Below, one piece after another: positions 8,955 through 18,878 of a stretch of 64,000 nt of DNA. Under the pieces are notes generated by a model, which was not told the DNA's origin, did not search any database, and saw only the letters and a program-made list of their open reading frames with translations. Each line of letters starts with the position of its first letter. The stretch's first letter is position 1. Source of the DNA: Winogradskyella pacifica. Lineage in GTDB: Bacteria > Bacteroidota > Bacteroidia > Flavobacteriales > Flavobacteriaceae. Location of the stretch: the NCBI RefSeq assembly GCF_013403915.1, contig NZ_JABFDI010000013.1, positions 60,499 to 124,498 of the forward strand. Direction: 5' to 3'. A program made the position numbers and the translations under genes.

Positions 8955-9192
8955 AGTATAATGTTCAATTCTAATTTATTTGCTAAAAATCGGAAATCTA
9001 GAATGTTTTTCAACATAAAAAGTAAAATAAATACGTTAAAAGATGCTACACGTCATTCCCAAAAACAACAAAACCACCAATATTTCAGTAGCTTATAATA
9101 CACCATATTTGTGTGTAATCCTTCAAAAATCACAATATTAAAATCAATTCTAAATTTTATCCTTTCACATTTCATTACAAATCAACTATTAC

Positions 9193-9200
9193 TATCTTTG
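9193..9200 (+). promoter_or_regulatory. -7 promoter box (TATCTTTG) of pheT
   Basis: TATCTTTG matches TAnnTTTG and lies 21 bases upstream of the pheT ATG. No good -33 TTTG is seen at the expected distance. Confidence 0.55.
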
Positions 9201-9221
9201 TAGCTTCACTAAATTGAAAAA

Positions 9222-11648
9222 ATGAAGATTTCATACAACTGGCTTAAACAGTTTATAAAAACCGATTGGAACGCTGAAAAAACAGGCGAATTACTTACCG
9301 ATCTGGGTTTAGAAATAGAAGGTATTGATACTTACGAATCTGTAAAAGGCGGCCTAAAAGGTATTGTTGTGGGCGAGGTTTTAACTTGCATACAACATCC
9401 AAATGCAGACCGCTTAAAAGTGACAACTGTAAACATTGGCACCGATGCACCTGTACAAATTGTTTGTGGTGCGCCTAATGTGGCTGCCGGACAAAAAGTA
9501 CCTGTAGCAACTATTGGCACCACACTATACACCGCAGAAGGTGAAGCTTGGACCATTAAGAAAGGTAAGATCAGAGGCGAAGAAAGTCATGGCATGATCT
9601 GTGCCGAAGACGAATTAGGTCTTGGAGAATCGCACGATGGTATTATGGTTTTAGATGCCGATGTAAAAGTTGGTACACTAGCCGCAGATCTTTTTAAGGT
9701 AGAAAACGATGAAGTATTTGAAATAGGCCTAACTCCTAACCGAGCTGACGCCATGAGCCATTATGGTGTAGCGCGCGATTTAAAAGCGGGTTTACTACAA
9801 AAGGAAATCTCATTAGAGCTAATTACTCCTTCTGTAAGTTCTTACCACGTTGATGCTAGAGCTTATAAGGTTGATGTTGACGTACAAGATTACGAAAAAG
9901 CTCCACGTTATTGTGGTGTTACTATTTCAGGAATTAAAGTAGAGACCTCGCCAGCCTGGTTGCAAAACCGTTTAAAATCTATTGGCTTATCTCCTATTAA
10001 TAATATTGTAGATATCACTAATTATGTCTTACACGAATTAGGACAACCTTTACACGCTTTTGATGGCGATAGAATTACAGGTAATAAAATTGAAGTTAAA
10101 ACCTGTAAAGCAGGTACAAAATTTACCACATTAGATGGTGTTGAGCGCGAATTACACGAGGAAGACTTAATGATTTGCAACGCTAAAAAACCGATGTGTA
10201 TTGCTGGTGTTTTTGGTGGCCTAGATTCTGGTGTTTCAGAACACACGTCTCGTATATTCTTAGAAAGTGCTTATTTCAATCCTGTGAGTGTTCGTAAAAC
10301 GGCGAAACGTCATGGTTTAAATACGGATTCTTCTTTTAGATTTGAGCGTGGTATTGATCCTAATCTTACTGAGTATGCCTTAAAACGTGCTGCCTTATTA
10401 ATTCTTGAAATTGCTGGTGGTGAAATTACAAGTGATATTGTAGATACGTATCCTAAGAAAATTAAAGATTTTGAAGTACGGTTGAGTTTCGACAATGCTA
10501 AAAAATTAATTGGCGAGACTATTCCAGAAGAAACTATAAAAAGTATCTTATCCTCTTTAGAGATTAAAGTGAATAATGTTACCGAAGCTGGTTTAGGATT
10601 AACCGTACCTGCATACAGAAATGATGTGCAGCGTGAAGCCGATATTATTGAAGAAATCCTAAGAGTTTACGGTTATAACAATATAGCGACGACAACGAAA
10701 TTGAATGCTTCTATTTCAAATTCATCGCGTTTTGAAGACTATAAACTTCAAAATATCATAGGGAATCAATTAGCATCTCAAGGCTTTTATGAAATTATGG
10801 CGAACTCATTAACAACACCTAAGTATGTTGAATTGAGTGACGACTTAAACGCGGATCACAACGTAAAAATGTTAAATCCACTTAGTAGTGATTTAGAAGT
10901 GATGAGACAATCGTTATTGTTTTCTGGATTGGAAGCTGTAGCGCATAATATTAACAGAAAGCGTAACGATTTAAAGTTATTTGAATACGGTAAAACCTAC
11001 CATCAATACACCGAAGCACGAGAAGAACATAAACACTTATCGCTATTTGTAACAGGAAATAAAACGGAAGAACGTTGGAATGCTGTAGCAAACCCAAGTG
11101 ATTTCTTTTATTTAAAAGGAACCATAGAAGTGATTTTACAACGTTTAGGTTTATCACGTTTAAAATCGACTCCAAATACGTCTGATGTTTTTAGTGAAGG
11201 GATGAGTTTTTCTATTGGAAAGAAAAAACTAGTTGACTTCGGATTGGTTAAAAAATCAGTATTGAAACATTTTGGGATTTCTCAGAATGTATTATTCGCA
11301 GATTTTAACTGGGATAATGTGATTGAAATGGCAAAACATAATAAAATTAAGTTTAGTCCTATTTCAAAATACCCATCCATACGACGCGATTTTGCTTTGC
11401 TATTAGACAACAAAGTTACTTTTGAAGATATAGACACTATAGCCAAACAGACCGAAAAACAATTACTTAAAAACGTGAATTTATTTGACGTTTATGAAGG
11501 GAAAAATTTACCTCAGGGTAAAAAGAGTTATGCGGTGAGTTTTATATTTCAAGACGAAAACAAAACGCTAAACGATAAACAGATTGACAAAATCATGTCT
11601 AAACTACAATCTAATTTTGAAAGTAAACTTGGCGCTGAATTACGATAA
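9222..11648 (+). CDS. pheT: Phenylalanine-tRNA ligase beta subunit
   Basis: 808 residues, the normal length for PheT. It forms the alpha2-beta2 enzyme that charges tRNA-Phe. Seen in order are the EMAP/OB-type tRNA-binding domain (about 40-150, with HPNADRLKVTTVNIG), the B3/B4 editing region (NIVDITNYVLHELGQPLHAFD), the B5 domain (DVQREADIIEEILRVYGYNNI) and the C-terminal ferredoxin-like anticodon-binding domain (SKYPSIRRDFALLLD...DVYEGKNLPQGKKSYA). pheS is not adjacent, as is common in Bacteroidota. A perfect 12-bp-stem terminator follows. Confidence 0.97.
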   Translation: MKISYNWLKQFIKTDWNAEKTGELLTDLGLEIEGIDTYESVKGGLKGIVVGEVLTCIQHPNADRLKVTTVNIGTDAPVQIVCGAPNVAAGQKVPVATIGTTLYTAEGEAWTIKKGKIRGEESHGMICAEDELGLGESHDGIMVLDADVKVGTLAADLFKVENDEVFEIGLTPNRADAMSHYGVARDLKAGLLQKEISLELITPSVSSYHVDARAYKVDVDVQDYEKAPRYCGVTISGIKVETSPAWLQNRLKSIGLSPINNIVDITNYVLHELGQPLHAFDGDRITGNKIEVKTCKAGTKFTTLDGVERELHEEDLMICNAKKPMCIAGVFGGLDSGVSEHTSRIFLESAYFNPVSVRKTAKRHGLNTDSSFRFERGIDPNLTEYALKRAALLILEIAGGEITSDIVDTYPKKIKDFEVRLSFDNAKKLIGETIPEETIKSILSSLEIKVNNVTEAGLGLTVPAYRNDVQREADIIEEILRVYGYNNIATTTKLNASISNSSRFEDYKLQNIIGNQLASQGFYEIMANSLTTPKYVELSDDLNADHNVKMLNPLSSDLEVMRQSLLFSGLEAVAHNINRKRNDLKLFEYGKTYHQYTEAREEHKHLSLFVTGNKTEERWNAVANPSDFFYLKGTIEVILQRLGLSRLKSTPNTSDVFSEGMSFSIGKKKLVDFGLVKKSVLKHFGISQNVLFADFNWDNVIEMAKHNKIKFSPISKYPSIRRDFALLLDNKVTFEDIDTIAKQTEKQLLKNVNLFDVYEGKNLPQGKKSYAVSFIFQDENKTLNDKQIDKIMSKLQSNFESKLGAELR

Positions 11649-11670
11649 CAAGAAATAATTATCAAATACA

Positions 11671-11708
11671 AAAAGCCCTTAAACTTTATAGATTAAGGGC
11701 TTTTATAT
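11671..11708 (+). terminator. Intrinsic terminator of pheT
   Basis: AAAAGCCCTTAA (11671-11682) and TTAAGGGCTTTT (11693-11704) form a perfect 12-bp stem with a 10-base loop, followed by T-rich sequence. Confidence 0.9.
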
Positions 11709-11854
11709 ATCTAAGACGGTTTAATTCAATAGTATTCTTAGTCTACATAAAACAGGCATGTATTGCGTCATCAACAACACAGATAAATATTATTCTTTAT
11801 TTAAGGGTATTGCGCATAAAAGTTGGTATTTTTAACACACAAAAAAAATAAATC

Positions 11855-12355
11855 ATGGCAAATATAACATTAGGAGGAAATCCAATAGAAACTACAGGTC
11901 AATTACCAACAGTTGGTACAAAAGCACCCGATTTTACACTTACAGCAACCGACTTATCGGCTAAATCTAATGCAGATTACAGTGGCAATCGACTCATATT
12001 AAATATTTTTCCAAGTATTGATACAGGTACGTGTGCACAATCTGTAAGAACATTTAATGAAAAAGCTAGTGCATTAGACAATACAAAAGTCTTGTGTATC
12101 TCTAAAGATTTACCATTTGCTTTAGCACGTTTTTGTGGAGCTGAAGGTTTAGATAACGTAGAAAGTCTTTCGGATTTTAGAACAGGTGATTTCGGAAAAG
12201 ATTACGGTATCACTTTTAAAACAGGACCTTTAGTACCATTATTATCGCGTTGTATTGTAGTTATCGATACTGACGGTACGGTTTTGCACGCTGAGCAAGT
12301 TGCTGAAATTAAAGATGAGCCTAATTATGATAGCGCTTTAGCAAGTTTAGCATAA
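11855..12355 (+). CDS. tpx: Thiol peroxidase, atypical 2-Cys peroxiredoxin
   Basis: 166 residues, the family length. The peroxidatic cysteine lies in DTGTCAQSVRTFN (about residue 60) and the resolving cysteine in RFCGAEGLDNV (about residue 94), the Tpx pairing. It reduces hydrogen and alkyl peroxides using thioredoxin in the cytoplasm. The kinase gene begins 7 bases after its stop, so the two are likely cotranscribed. Confidence 0.95.
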   Translation: MANITLGGNPIETTGQLPTVGTKAPDFTLTATDLSAKSNADYSGNRLILNIFPSIDTGTCAQSVRTFNEKASALDNTKVLCISKDLPFALARFCGAEGLDNVESLSDFRTGDFGKDYGITFKTGPLVPLLSRCIVVIDTDGTVLHAEQVAEIKDEPNYDSALASLA

Positions 12356-12362
12356 TTACCGA

Positions 12363-12731
12363 ATGCCAAAGAAAGAATCTTTTCTAGTTAATAGAATAAA
12401 AAGTGTCGGTTTTGCTTTTAAAGGCATGCTTATACTTATTAGAACGGAAGCCAGTATTAAAGTACAGCTATGTATTGCCATAGTAATAACAAGTGCTGGC
12501 TTCTATTTTAATATTTCAAAAACTGAATGGATTGCGCAATTCACAATGATTGGTTTAGTAATGAGCCTTGAAGGCATGAATACGGCTATTGAAGCTCTTG
12601 CTGATTTTATCCACCCTAACTATCACAAAAAAATAGGTTTAATAAAAGATATGGCTGCAGGTGCCGTTTTTATTGCATCTATAGTCGCCGTTATCATTGC
12701 TGGTATTATTTATATTCCTAAGTTTATTTAA
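12363..12731 (+). CDS. dgkA: Diacylglycerol kinase family membrane protein (probable undecaprenol kinase)
   Basis: 122 residues with three hydrophobic helices. Family landmarks are SVGFAFKGMLILIRTEASIKVQL near the N-terminus and the catalytic region EGMNTAIEALADF. In bacteria of this type the enzyme is thought to phosphorylate undecaprenol or diacylglycerol for lipid-carrier recycling; the substrate is not shown by the sequence. It begins 7 bases after tpx. Confidence 0.88.
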   Translation: MPKKESFLVNRIKSVGFAFKGMLILIRTEASIKVQLCIAIVITSAGFYFNISKTEWIAQFTMIGLVMSLEGMNTAIEALADFIHPNYHKKIGLIKDMAAGAVFIASIVAVIIAGIIYIPKFI

Positions 12732-12806
12732 TACTAGAAATTAAAATATACATCTTTAAATTTACGTTTCCATACTAGAATTAAGACTAGAAACGTTTCA
12801 TATTTG

Positions 12807-12814
12807 TATTTTTG
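12807..12814 (+). promoter_or_regulatory. -7 box (TATTTTTG) upstream of the M15 peptidase gene
   Basis: TATTTTTG matches TAnnTTTG. It overlaps the TTG at 12812 that would start a longer reading frame, so translation is more likely to start at ATG 12851. Confidence 0.5.
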
Positions 12815-12850
12815 TTCTATTCAAATTCAACAACACCTTTAAGTTTTAAA

Positions 12851-13624
12851 ATGAAATCATTAATTGCGACGTTTTCTATTGTATTAGCGCTATTTAGTTG
12901 CAATGAAAAGAATAAAAAAATCAGTTCTATTGAGCTTATAACAACTCAAACAGATACTTTAAGAACAATTGAAACACCTAAAATAATAATTACAAAAGCA
13001 TTGGTTTTAGGACAATTTGATTATAAAACAGATTCTACATTTAGTAAAGTTAGTGCACAGCATTCTGCAAAAACCTTATACCTTAACAAAACGGTTTATA
13101 CGGCTTTTTTAGACATGTATGAGGCTGCTAAAAAAGATGGAGTCGTATTACATATTTTATCAGGCACACGAAATTTCTATGAACAAAAAGCGATTTGGGA
13201 ACGTAAATGGAATAGCTATTCTAATCTTGAGCCTTTAAAACGTGCTCAGAAAATTTTAGAATATAGTTCTATGCCAAGTTCATCTCGTCACCATTGGGGA
13301 ACAGATTTAGACCTAAATAGTTTAAGTAATTCGTATTTTAGCACCGGAAATGGAAAGGCTATCTATGATTGGTTGAATGCAAATGCGAATCATTTTGGGT
13401 TTTACCAAGTTTACACCACCAAAGACAATAGCAGAACTGGTTATAATCTCGAAAAATGGCATTGGTCCTATTTACCATTAGCAGATCCTTATTTAAAGTT
13501 TTATAATTCTAATATCACAATTGAAGATATTGCAAATTTTAAAGGTTCTGAAACAGCTAAAGAATTACATATTATAGAAGACTATGTCAATGGGATTTCT
13601 AAAAGAGCAAAAGATTACAACTAA
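12851..13624 (+). CDS. M15 family D-alanyl-D-alanine carboxypeptidase (VanY/DdcY-like) lipoprotein
   Basis: 257 residues from ATG 12851, which gives a clean lipoprotein signal MKSLIATFSIVLALFSC. The zinc-site segments of the M15 family are visible: SSRHHWGTDLDLN (His and Asp ligands) and EKWHWSY (His ligand), plus the upstream LSGTRNFYEQKAIWERKW. It should trim the terminal D-alanine of peptidoglycan stem peptides from the envelope. It sits between the lipid kinase and ftsK, with 54 bases to ftsK, which fits a cell-wall setting. Confidence 0.88.
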   Translation: MKSLIATFSIVLALFSCNEKNKKISSIELITTQTDTLRTIETPKIIITKALVLGQFDYKTDSTFSKVSAQHSAKTLYLNKTVYTAFLDMYEAAKKDGVVLHILSGTRNFYEQKAIWERKWNSYSNLEPLKRAQKILEYSSMPSSSRHHWGTDLDLNSLSNSYFSTGNGKAIYDWLNANANHFGFYQVYTTKDNSRTGYNLEKWHWSYLPLADPYLKFYNSNITIEDIANFKGSETAKELHIIEDYVNGISKRAKDYN

Positions 13625-13678
13625 ACTATAGATTTCCTAAATAAACGGAACTAGCTACCGAAATAAATTCGGCATAAA

Positions 13679-16123
13679 ATGGCAAAAAAAGCAACAAAAA
13701 AGAAAACAACCACTAAAGCGGCACCGAAGACTAAGACGAAGAGAGCGTTTAAAAAACCTTCACTTAAGTTGACTAGTCAGCAAAAACTCATTTTTGGTAG
13801 TTTCCTTATTATTTTAGGAGCACTGCTCTTTATTTCCTTTTTATCCTTTGTGTTTACGGGGAAAGAAGATCAAAGTGTGCTTCATAATTTCCCAGAACGC
13901 TCAAACGAATATAAAAATTGGGCTAGTCAGCTTGGAGCTTGGGTAAGTGAATTTTTCATTACTAAAGGCTTTGGTTTACCTTCCTTTATTTTTGCGGGTT
14001 TATTATTTCTTTCAGGTGTTTATGTCGCTTTGAATTTAAACAAATCAAAATTAAGATCACATTGGGTTTGGGGAACATTGATCGTTGTATGGCTTTCAAT
14101 TCTTTTCGGGTTTTTTACGCATAAATATGATTTTCTAGGAGGCACCATTGGTTTCGAGATGAATCAATTCTTTCAAGATTACATCGGTAAAATTGGGACG
14201 ATACTCTTATTAACATTTGGTTTTATCACCTATTTAGCTATTCGATTTAAAATTACAGGAGAGACACTCGTAAACAGTTTTAAAAGTGCAAAAAGCTCTA
14301 TCAAAGAAGATTTACAATCCGATAAAACAACAACAGAACCGACACCTATTTTTGACAATAGTTTAACTGAAGAAGCAGAAGCTATTAAGTCTGTTTTAGA
14401 TATTCCTATAAAAAAGGCAGAACCGACCATTACTAAGCATTCAAAACCAGAACCTGAGGCTGAGACAGATTCTAAAGTTGAAATGCTAAAAATGGAAGTG
14501 ACAGAAAAGCCGAAAGAGGAAACTATTGAAACTCCTGAATTAAAAATTGAAGTCGAAACCGTTGAAGAAGAAAAATCTGAATCCGATAATTTAGCCGCTA
14601 AATTAGTTGAAGATTTTGGACAATTTGATCCGACACTCGAATTAGGGAAGTATCAATTTCCTCCACTAGATTTATTAAAGAAATACGATAATGAAGGTAT
14701 TTCTATAGATCAAGATGAACTTGAAGAAAATAAAAACAAAATTGTAGATACACTTAACAACTACAAAATTGGAATTTCGAGTATAAAAGCGACTATTGGA
14801 CCAACAGTTACATTATATGAAATTGTACCAGATGCTGGAATCCGAATTTCAAAAATCAAGAATTTAGAAGATGATATTGCCCTATCGCTTGCGGCTTTAG
14901 GAATCAGAATCATTGCGCCAATTCCAGGAAAAGGAACTATTGGTATTGAGGTACCGAATAAAAATTCGACTATTGTATCGATGCGTTCGGTTATTGCATC
15001 TCAAAAATTTCAAAAATCCGAAATGCATTTACCTATTGCTTTTGGAAAAACGATTAGCAATGAAACTTTTGTTGTCGATTTAGCCAAAATGCCACACTTA
15101 CTTATGGCTGGTGCAACAGGCCAAGGTAAATCGGTTGGTTTAAATGCTGTGTTAACCTCGTTACTGTATAAAAAGCATCCGGCAGAAGTAAAATTTGTTC
15201 TTGTAGATCCTAAAAAAGTAGAATTAACACTTTTCAATAAAATTGAGCGTCATTATTTGGCGAAACTTCCAGATAGCGAAGAAGCTATCATTACAGATAA
15301 TACTAAGGTTATAAACACCTTAAATTCACTTTGTATTGAGATGGATAACCGCTACGAAATGCTTAAAAACGCATTTTGTAGAAATATTGCAGAATACAAC
15401 GTAAAATTTAAAGCCCGAAAATTAAATCCAAATGACGGTCATGCCTTTTTACCCTACATTGTATTGGTTGTAGATGAGTTTGCCGATTTAATTATGACGG
15501 CAGGTAAAGAAGTAGAAACACCAATTGCAAGACTTGCACAGTTAGCGCGTGCTATTGGTATTCACTTAATCGTTGCAACACAGCGTCCATCGGTTAACGT
15601 TATTACAGGTATTATTAAAGCCAATTTCCCTGCTCGTATTGCCTTTAGAGTAACGAGCAAAATAGATTCGCGTACGATTTTAGATGGTTCTGGTGCCGAT
15701 CAGTTAATTGGCCGTGGAGATATGCTTTATACACAAGGAAACGAACTTATCCGTATTCAATGTGCGTTTGTAGATACTCCAGAAGTTGAAAAAATCACAG
15801 AATTCATTGGTTCACAAAAAGCATATCCAGATGCTCATTTGCTTCCAGAATACGTTGGTGAAGAAGGTGGCACAAATCTTGATATTGATATATCAGACAG
15901 AGATAAATTGTTTAGAGAAGCAGCAGAACTTATTGTAACCGCGCAACAAGGCTCTGCATCTTTATTACAACGAAAATTAAAATTGGGTTACAACAGAGCA
16001 GGTCGTATTATTGATCAATTAGAAGCTGCTGGTATTGTTGGAAATTTTGAAGGAAGTAAAGCGCGTCAAGTTTTAGTTCCAGACTTAGTATCCTTAGATC
16101 AGTTGTTAGATAATGAACAGTAA
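13679..16123 (+). CDS. ftsK: DNA translocase FtsK
   Basis: 814 residues. The lysine-rich N-terminus is followed by four membrane helices (roughly 38-60, 95-115, 125-145, 163-182), an acidic linker (about 200-310), the RecA-like motor with Walker A GATGQGKS at residue 478 and Walker B VLVVDEFADL, and a C-terminal winged-helix gamma domain (RDKLFREAAELIV...GYNRAGRIIDQLE) that reads KOPS-type orienting sequences. It pumps chromosome termini through the closing septum and activates XerCD. The start gives a Lys/Thr-rich cytoplasmic leader, common in this group. Confidence 0.97.
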   Translation: MAKKATKKKTTTKAAPKTKTKRAFKKPSLKLTSQQKLIFGSFLIILGALLFISFLSFVFTGKEDQSVLHNFPERSNEYKNWASQLGAWVSEFFITKGFGLPSFIFAGLLFLSGVYVALNLNKSKLRSHWVWGTLIVVWLSILFGFFTHKYDFLGGTIGFEMNQFFQDYIGKIGTILLLTFGFITYLAIRFKITGETLVNSFKSAKSSIKEDLQSDKTTTEPTPIFDNSLTEEAEAIKSVLDIPIKKAEPTITKHSKPEPEAETDSKVEMLKMEVTEKPKEETIETPELKIEVETVEEEKSESDNLAAKLVEDFGQFDPTLELGKYQFPPLDLLKKYDNEGISIDQDELEENKNKIVDTLNNYKIGISSIKATIGPTVTLYEIVPDAGIRISKIKNLEDDIALSLAALGIRIIAPIPGKGTIGIEVPNKNSTIVSMRSVIASQKFQKSEMHLPIAFGKTISNETFVVDLAKMPHLLMAGATGQGKSVGLNAVLTSLLYKKHPAEVKFVLVDPKKVELTLFNKIERHYLAKLPDSEEAIITDNTKVINTLNSLCIEMDNRYEMLKNAFCRNIAEYNVKFKARKLNPNDGHAFLPYIVLVVDEFADLIMTAGKEVETPIARLAQLARAIGIHLIVATQRPSVNVITGIIKANFPARIAFRVTSKIDSRTILDGSGADQLIGRGDMLYTQGNELIRIQCAFVDTPEVEKITEFIGSQKAYPDAHLLPEYVGEEGGTNLDIDISDRDKLFREAAELIVTAQQGSASLLQRKLKLGYNRAGRIIDQLEAAGIVGNFEGSKARQVLVPDLVSLDQLLDNEQ

Positions 16124-16183
16124 CACAACATTACACTAAGTAACAAAAACATTATTTTACAATAAAAACAGAAACAAAAAGGA

Positions 16184-16825
16184 ATGAAAAAATTAATTAT
16201 TATCGCATGTATTGCTATAGGATTCAATGCTTTCGCTCAGAATGATGCCAAAGCCGAATCGTTATTAAAAGAAGTAAGCTCAAAAATTAAAAGCTATAAA
16301 AATATTAGCTTAGATTTTAAATACGAATTAAATAATATTAGCGAGAATATTAAACAAGAAACACGAGGTGATGTCGTTATAGAAGGTGAAAAATACAAAC
16401 TTAACATCTTAGGTATTACACGTATTTTTGATGGAAAAACGTTACACACTATTAGTCCTGAAGATGAAGAAGTTACGATTTCTTCGGATAATTCGGAAGA
16501 TGAAAGCACCATTACACCGAGCAAAATGTTATCGTTTTATGAAGATGGTTATAGCTTTAAAATGGACATCTTACAAACTATCAAAGGACGAAAAATTCAG
16601 TATGTAAAACTCAGTCCAATGGATACTAATTCTGAAATAAAGCATATTTTATTAGGGATTGATGCAACTACTAAGCATATTTACAATCTAATTGAAGTTG
16701 GTAAAAATGGAACAAAAACAACATTAACTGTTAATTCTTTTAAAACCGACCAACCTATATCAAAAACCTTATTTACATTTGACAAAAGTAAATACAGTGA
16801 TTACTTTATCAACAAAATAGACTAA
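16184..16825 (+). CDS. LolA-like outer-membrane lipoprotein carrier protein
   Basis: 213 residues with a Sec signal peptide (MKKLIIIACIAIGFNAFAQ). The mature protein shows the beta-barrel-like LolA pattern (SSKIKSYKNISLDFKYEL..., GDVVIEGEKYKLNILG, IFDGKTLHTISPEDEEVTI). LolA carries lipoproteins across the periplasm. It lies between ftsK and the LptF/G-type permease gene, 17 bases upstream of the latter, a gene order common in Flavobacteriaceae from general knowledge. Confidence 0.85.
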   Translation: MKKLIIIACIAIGFNAFAQNDAKAESLLKEVSSKIKSYKNISLDFKYELNNISENIKQETRGDVVIEGEKYKLNILGITRIFDGKTLHTISPEDEEVTISSDNSEDESTITPSKMLSFYEDGYSFKMDILQTIKGRKIQYVKLSPMDTNSEIKHILLGIDATTKHIYNLIEVGKNGTKTTLTVNSFKTDQPISKTLFTFDKSKYSDYFINKID

Positions 16826-16842
16826 GGCTAAATTATAATTCT

Positions 16843-18846
16843 GTGAAAATATTAGATAGGTACATACTTATCACATTTTTAAAGACGTTTTTTAGCGTCT
16901 TTATTATATTCATGTTCATCTTTATTTTACAAGGAGTTTGGCTATATATTGCTGAACTTGCTGGTAAAGATTTGGACGTTACTGTGACTGCTAAATTTAT
17001 TTTGTATTACATGCCAAAGCTAATTCCTTTGGTAGTGCCGCTGACCGTTTTATTATCTTCAATAATGGTTTTTGGTAACTTTGCAGAAAACTATGAATTT
17101 GCGGCAATGAAATCTACAGGTATTTCATTGCAACGTGCCATGCGAAGTTTAAGTGTATTCATTGTAGCGCTTGGTATTGGCTGTTTCTTTTTTGCAAATA
17201 ATGTGATTCCTTGGGGAGAGTATAATTTTTACAACCTTAGACGTAACATCGCTAAAATGAAACCAGCATTAGCTATTGCTGAAGGTCAGTTTAACGAAAT
17301 TGGAAATATTAATATAAAAGTTGCAAAAAAGTCTGGTGACCGTGGGCAGTTTTTAGAAGATGTTGTTATTCATGAAAAAAGTACCACAAGACGTGGCAAT
17401 TATAAAGTTATTGTTTCTGAAAGAGGGGAATTAAAAAGTAGCCCTGATTCTAATATTCTTCAACTTGAATTGTTGAATGGGAATTATTACGAAGAAGTTA
17501 TCAGTAAGGACGTCAGAAAGAATCAGAACAAACCGCATGTTAAAAGTTATTTTGACAACTATATTACCAATGTAGATTTAGAAATACTAAACAGTGAGGA
17601 CTTAGATGAAAAAAGTCAAACTGACAGATATAACATGCTAAGTGTGGCGCAGTTAAATAAAGTTATTGATACCTTACAACAAAACAGACAAGTCGATTAC
17701 GAAACTTTATCAACCACCCTATATAACCGTAGTACATACGCGTCTCTAAATATAAATATTGATACGACTAAGACTAGAAAAACCATTCCAAAAGATTCTC
17801 TTTTAATTGCTAAAAACCTTTTAGATTTTTATAATACAGCTCAAAAAATTCAAATTCTGAATTTGGCATTAAACTCTTCTAATAGTACCAGACAAATTTT
17901 AGATTCTAATGAAAAGAACTTAGAAACGAAACAAATATTTTTAAACAAGCACATTATATCATTACAAGATAAAATTGTTTTAGCATTTGCGTGTATTATT
18001 CTCTTTTTTGTAGGAGCACCACTTGGAGCATTAATACGAAAAGGTGGACTTGGGTTACCAATGGTCATCGCTATTGTCCTTTTCCTAACCTATCATTTCT
18101 TTGGTATTTTCGCTAAAAACAGTGCTGAAAAAGGTAGTTTTAGTCCTGTTATTGGTTCTTGGCTTTCTACAGCTGTAATGCTACCGTTAAGTATTTATCT
18201 TACAACCCGTGCTACAAATGATAAAGGCGTTTTTGAGTTTGATGCTATTATCGTCCCCCTTAAACGATTATTTAATCCTAAGAATAAACTTCAACTTTCG
18301 GAAAGTGATACTAAAGTGTATAACTTTTATTCCAAATATTCTATTGAAGAGTTAATTGACATCATTAAGAAACAAGATGAATTTACGTTAGATAAAAAGC
18401 CAAAAGAGATTGCACTTCATAATATATTAGATCGAAATATTTCACTTGAAGGTTTAAAGTCTGAAGGTTTAGAAATTCCGGATACACTTATAAAAGCAAG
18501 AGTATTACTGAAAGATTACAATGATTACTCAAAAACCAGTTTAATCAGTTATTGTGTTGGTATTGTACTATTCGTGTTACATTTTGTGTTTAACAATAAT
18601 AAACTTCCAGAATTAACAGAATCGGCTTTAACTTTAAGTATTATCGCCTTTATATTTTTTGCTATTTATGTTATTGTTAACGCTTTGGTGTATTCCAAAT
18701 TCTATAAAATTATTAATCAAGAAGGAAAGCGAATCAATCCTTTAATTGTCGCATTAACACTTCCTATTTATCCACTAAAGTATATAATTGTAAGAAGTAG
18801 AATTTCTCAAGACTTCTACCTCAGCTGTCTTCAAAATATAAAATAA
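16843..18846 (+). CDS. LptF/LptG (YjgP/YjgQ) family permease with extended C-terminus
   Basis: 667 residues starting at GTG (MKILDRYILITFLKTFF). The N-terminal signature and first helices (about 10-110), a periplasmic beta-jellyroll-like region, and a second helix block (about 375-460, FVGAPLGALIRKGGLGLPM) match LptF/G permeases that move lipopolysaccharide out of the inner membrane. E. coli LptF and LptG are about 360 residues. Here a further stretch of about 200 residues carries two more hydrophobic helices (TSLISYCVGIVLFVLHF and LSIIAFIFFAIYVIVNALV). Upstream spacing to lolA is 17 bases. Confidence 0.9.
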   Translation: MKILDRYILITFLKTFFSVFIIFMFIFILQGVWLYIAELAGKDLDVTVTAKFILYYMPKLIPLVVPLTVLLSSIMVFGNFAENYEFAAMKSTGISLQRAMRSLSVFIVALGIGCFFFANNVIPWGEYNFYNLRRNIAKMKPALAIAEGQFNEIGNINIKVAKKSGDRGQFLEDVVIHEKSTTRRGNYKVIVSERGELKSSPDSNILQLELLNGNYYEEVISKDVRKNQNKPHVKSYFDNYITNVDLEILNSEDLDEKSQTDRYNMLSVAQLNKVIDTLQQNRQVDYETLSTTLYNRSTYASLNINIDTTKTRKTIPKDSLLIAKNLLDFYNTAQKIQILNLALNSSNSTRQILDSNEKNLETKQIFLNKHIISLQDKIVLAFACIILFFVGAPLGALIRKGGLGLPMVIAIVLFLTYHFFGIFAKNSAEKGSFSPVIGSWLSTAVMLPLSIYLTTRATNDKGVFEFDAIIVPLKRLFNPKNKLQLSESDTKVYNFYSKYSIEELIDIIKKQDEFTLDKKPKEIALHNILDRNISLEGLKSEGLEIPDTLIKARVLLKDYNDYSKTSLISYCVGIVLFVLHFVFNNNKLPELTESALTLSIIAFIFFAIYVIVNALVYSKFYKIINQEGKRINPLIVALTLPIYPLKYIIVRSRISQDFYLSCLQNIK

Positions 18847-18849
18847 GCG

Positions 18850-18857
18850 TATCTTTG
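18850..18857 (+). promoter_or_regulatory. -7 promoter box (TATCTTTG) of ribB
   Basis: TATCTTTG lies 21 bases upstream of ATG 18879 and just after the permease stop. It overlaps the TTG at 18855 that opens the frame, so that TTG would be at or before the transcript start and is not the translation start. Confidence 0.6.
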
Positions 18858-18878
18858 CAACGTCAAAAAAAAAGCACC

